A stretch of 5,720 nt of DNA from RGIG1828 sp045654685 (GTDB taxonomy: Bacteria; Bacillota; Clostridia; UMGS1810): positions 1 to 5,720 of the forward strand of contig JAZONV010000006.1 in NCBI GenBank assembly GCA_045654685.1. Reading direction: 5' to 3'. The position numbers and the translations under genes are program-made. Shown here piece after piece: positions 4,724 through 5,720 of the stretch. The notes beneath the pieces are model-generated. The model searched no databases. It had not been told where the DNA came from and saw only the letters and a program-made list of their open reading frames with translations. Positions within the stretch are counted from its first letter, which is position 1. The number at the start of each line of letters is the position of its first letter.

Positions 4724-5457
4724 TTTCTGTCACCTTCGCCTTTTGCATTTTTTTGTATCAGCTCAATTTCTGCTTTTGTGAGATGTCTCCATTTTCCTAT
4801 GGGAAGATTTCCCAAATTGAGTCCGCCCTCGCTGACTCTTTTGAGTCCGAGGACCTTAAATCCCACCTCACGGCACATTTTTCTGACCTGACGGTTTCTG
4901 CCCTCGTGAATTGTTATGATGAGAACTGCGCTCCCCTTTGATGCCTCTAAAACATCAGCCTTTGCAGGAGCGGTTTTTCTTCCGTCAATCACAACACCCG
5001 TCTCCAGAAGTCTCAAAGCATTTGCCTTGGCTTTACCGGTGACCCACACATGATAGGTTTTTTCAAGATGATGTTTGGGGTGAGTCACTTTGTAGGTGAA
5101 ATCACCATCATTTGAAAGAAGAAGCAACCCCTCGGTGTTAAAATCGAGTCTTCCAACGGGATAAACCCTTGCATTCACATCCCCGAGAAGATCCATAACC
5201 GTGGGACGGTCTTTGTCGTCTGATACCGTTGTGACATATCCAACGGGTTTGTTGAGCATTATGTAAAATTTCTTTTCTTCCGATTCTATTTTTCTGCCGT
5301 CAACGAAAACCTCATCTCCCGGAAACACCTTTGTTCCAAGTTCGATAACCTTTTCTCCGTTGACTGTTACCCTACCCTGACAAATCAGTTCTTCTGATGC
5401 TCTTCTTGATGCAACCCCTGAATGGGCAAGGAATTTTTGCAGTCTCATTTCTTCCAT
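4720..5457 (-). CDS. rluB: RsuA/RluB/E/F family pseudouridine synthase, RluB-type
   Basis: This family converts specific uridines in rRNA to pseudouridine; RluB acts on 23S rRNA U2605 (E. coli numbering), while RsuA acts on 16S U516. An S4 RNA-binding domain occupies about residues 4-55 (MRLQKFLAHSGVASRRASEEL). After the LNKPVGYVTT strand (68-77) comes the catalytic motif GRLDFNTEGLLLL (102-114), with D104 the expected nucleophile. EGRNRQVRKMC (185-195) is the other conserved family motif. At 245 residues it is full length. I favour RluB over RsuA because the single-copy Gram-positive member is usually of this type, but sequence alone does not fix the target. GAGGT (5469-5465) lies 7 bases before ATG 5457. 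Its TGA overlaps the next gene's ATG, so the two form an operon from the promoter at 5489-5517. Confidence 0.93.
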   Translation of the reverse strand: MEEMRLQKFLAHSGVASRRASEELICQGRVTVNGEKVIELGTKVFPGDEVFVDGRKIESEEKKFYIMLNKPVGYVTTVSDDKDRPTVMDLLGDVNARVYPVGRLDFNTEGLLLLSNDGDFTYKVTHPKHHLEKTYHVWVTGKAKANALRLLETGVVIDGRKTAPAKADVLEASKGSAVLIITIHEGRNRQVRKMCREVGFKVLGLKRVSEGGLNLGNLPIGKWRHLTKAEIELIQKNAKGEGDRK

Positions 5458-5488
5458 TTTTCATACCTCGCTAAATGATTATGTATAT

Positions 5489-5517
5489 ATTTTATTATTT
5501 TTTTCAGTCATAGTCAA
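5489..5517 (-). promoter_or_regulatory. Sigma-A promoter of the rluB operon
   Basis: Read on the minus strand, TTGACT (5517-5512) and TAAAAT (5494-5489) are separated by exactly 17 bp of A-rich sequence. The rluB start follows 31 bp after the -10. The -35 region CTCTTGACTA is the same ten bases as in the rsmE promoter. The 141-bp repeat begins 63 bp upstream, with nothing recognisable in between. Confidence 0.75.
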
Positions 5518-5579
5518 GAGCAATCCGAAAAATGAAATAATACAAACACGTTTTTATAAAATTATAACGTTGGGAGAAC

Positions 5580-5720
5580 AAATTGGAGTTTGTCGAGTTG
5601 TTTGAAGATGAATTTTGCACCAGAGCGTTGCCTCCCTTGCCTAAAGGGAGGGGGACCAAACGATAGTTTGGTGGAGGGATTTGAATGTGCACAAATGCAG
5701 TATTTATAAGTGTTTGAGTT
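5580..5720 (+). repeat. Right copy of the 141-bp inverted repeat (element C)
   Basis: This is the inverted partner of 74-214, 137 of 141 positions matching. It contains CCTCCCTT (5631-5638) with AAGGGAGG (5644-5651) around GCCTA, then ACCAAAC (5655-5661) with GTTTGGT (5666-5672) around GATA, then GGAGGGATTT. GGAGG (5673-5677) could alternatively pair with CCTCC (5631-5635), closing a larger structure. The third stem seen in the left copy is lost here because of three adjacent substitutions. It runs to the last base of the window, so its true end is unknown. It holds no credible gene. Confidence 0.9.

Noticed and set aside
5504..5692. Minus-strand open reading frame of 62 codons at the right end
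   Set aside because: It is mostly the 141-bp repeat read through and overlaps the rluB promoter; no ribosome binding site fits.
74..5720. Composite transposon flanked by inverted repeats
   Set aside because: The interior holds only housekeeping translation genes in normal operons. There is no transposase, no visible target-site duplication, and the arms have no clear terminal inverted repeats of their own.

Overview
The window looks like chromosomal DNA from a low-to-moderate GC Gram-positive bacterium, most likely a member of the Clostridia. The reasons are the prmA-rsmE pairing typical of Firmicutes, strong AGGAG-type ribosome binding sites, sigma-A promoters with TTGACT/TATAAT boxes, a YitT-family membrane protein, and short hairpin-rich repeats of a kind often seen between genes in gut Clostridia. 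I cannot name genus or species. TGA is an ordinary stop here: it ends yitT-like, rsmE and rluB, and Trp is written TGG.

Layout. Positions 1-214 are gene-free repeat DNA: a small two-hairpin element (about 17-65), then one copy of a 141-bp repeat (74-214). A promoter (230-257) drives a rightward pair, a YitT-family membrane protein (299-1150) and prmA (1182-2150). A 376-bp gap (2151-2526) holds two direct copies of a 75-bp repeat, a terminator-like dyad between them, and the rsmE promoter. Next come rsmE (2527-3261), a four-helix membrane-protein gene interrupted by one in-frame TGA (3343-3870), and dtd (3870-4325), whose start overlaps the preceding stop. Facing them on the minus strand are rluB (5457-4720) and a small GNAT-like protein (4723-4331) that overlaps it by ATGA, driven by a promoter at 5489-5517. 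A second copy of the 141-bp repeat, inverted and 97% identical, closes the window (5580-5720).

Functionally this is a translation-maintenance cluster: L11 methylation (PrmA), 16S rRNA m3U1498 methylation (RsmE), removal of D-amino acids from tRNA (Dtd) and 23S rRNA pseudouridylation (RluB-type), plus a transporter-like membrane protein and two uncharacterised genes.

The most notable signals are not the enzymes. (1) The two convergent operons are 5 bp apart with no room for terminators. Instead, each direction has a strong terminator-like palindrome inside the coding sequence of the opposing operon: 4682-4712 for rightward and 3932-3962 for leftward transcription. This predicts about 780 nt of overlapping antisense transcripts. 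(2) A 141-bp inverted repeat brackets the whole 5.4-kb block. (3) A single nonsense codon splits an otherwise intact membrane-protein gene coupled to dtd. I found no transposase, phage, CRISPR, toxin-antitoxin or defence genes, and I do not claim a new multi-gene system.
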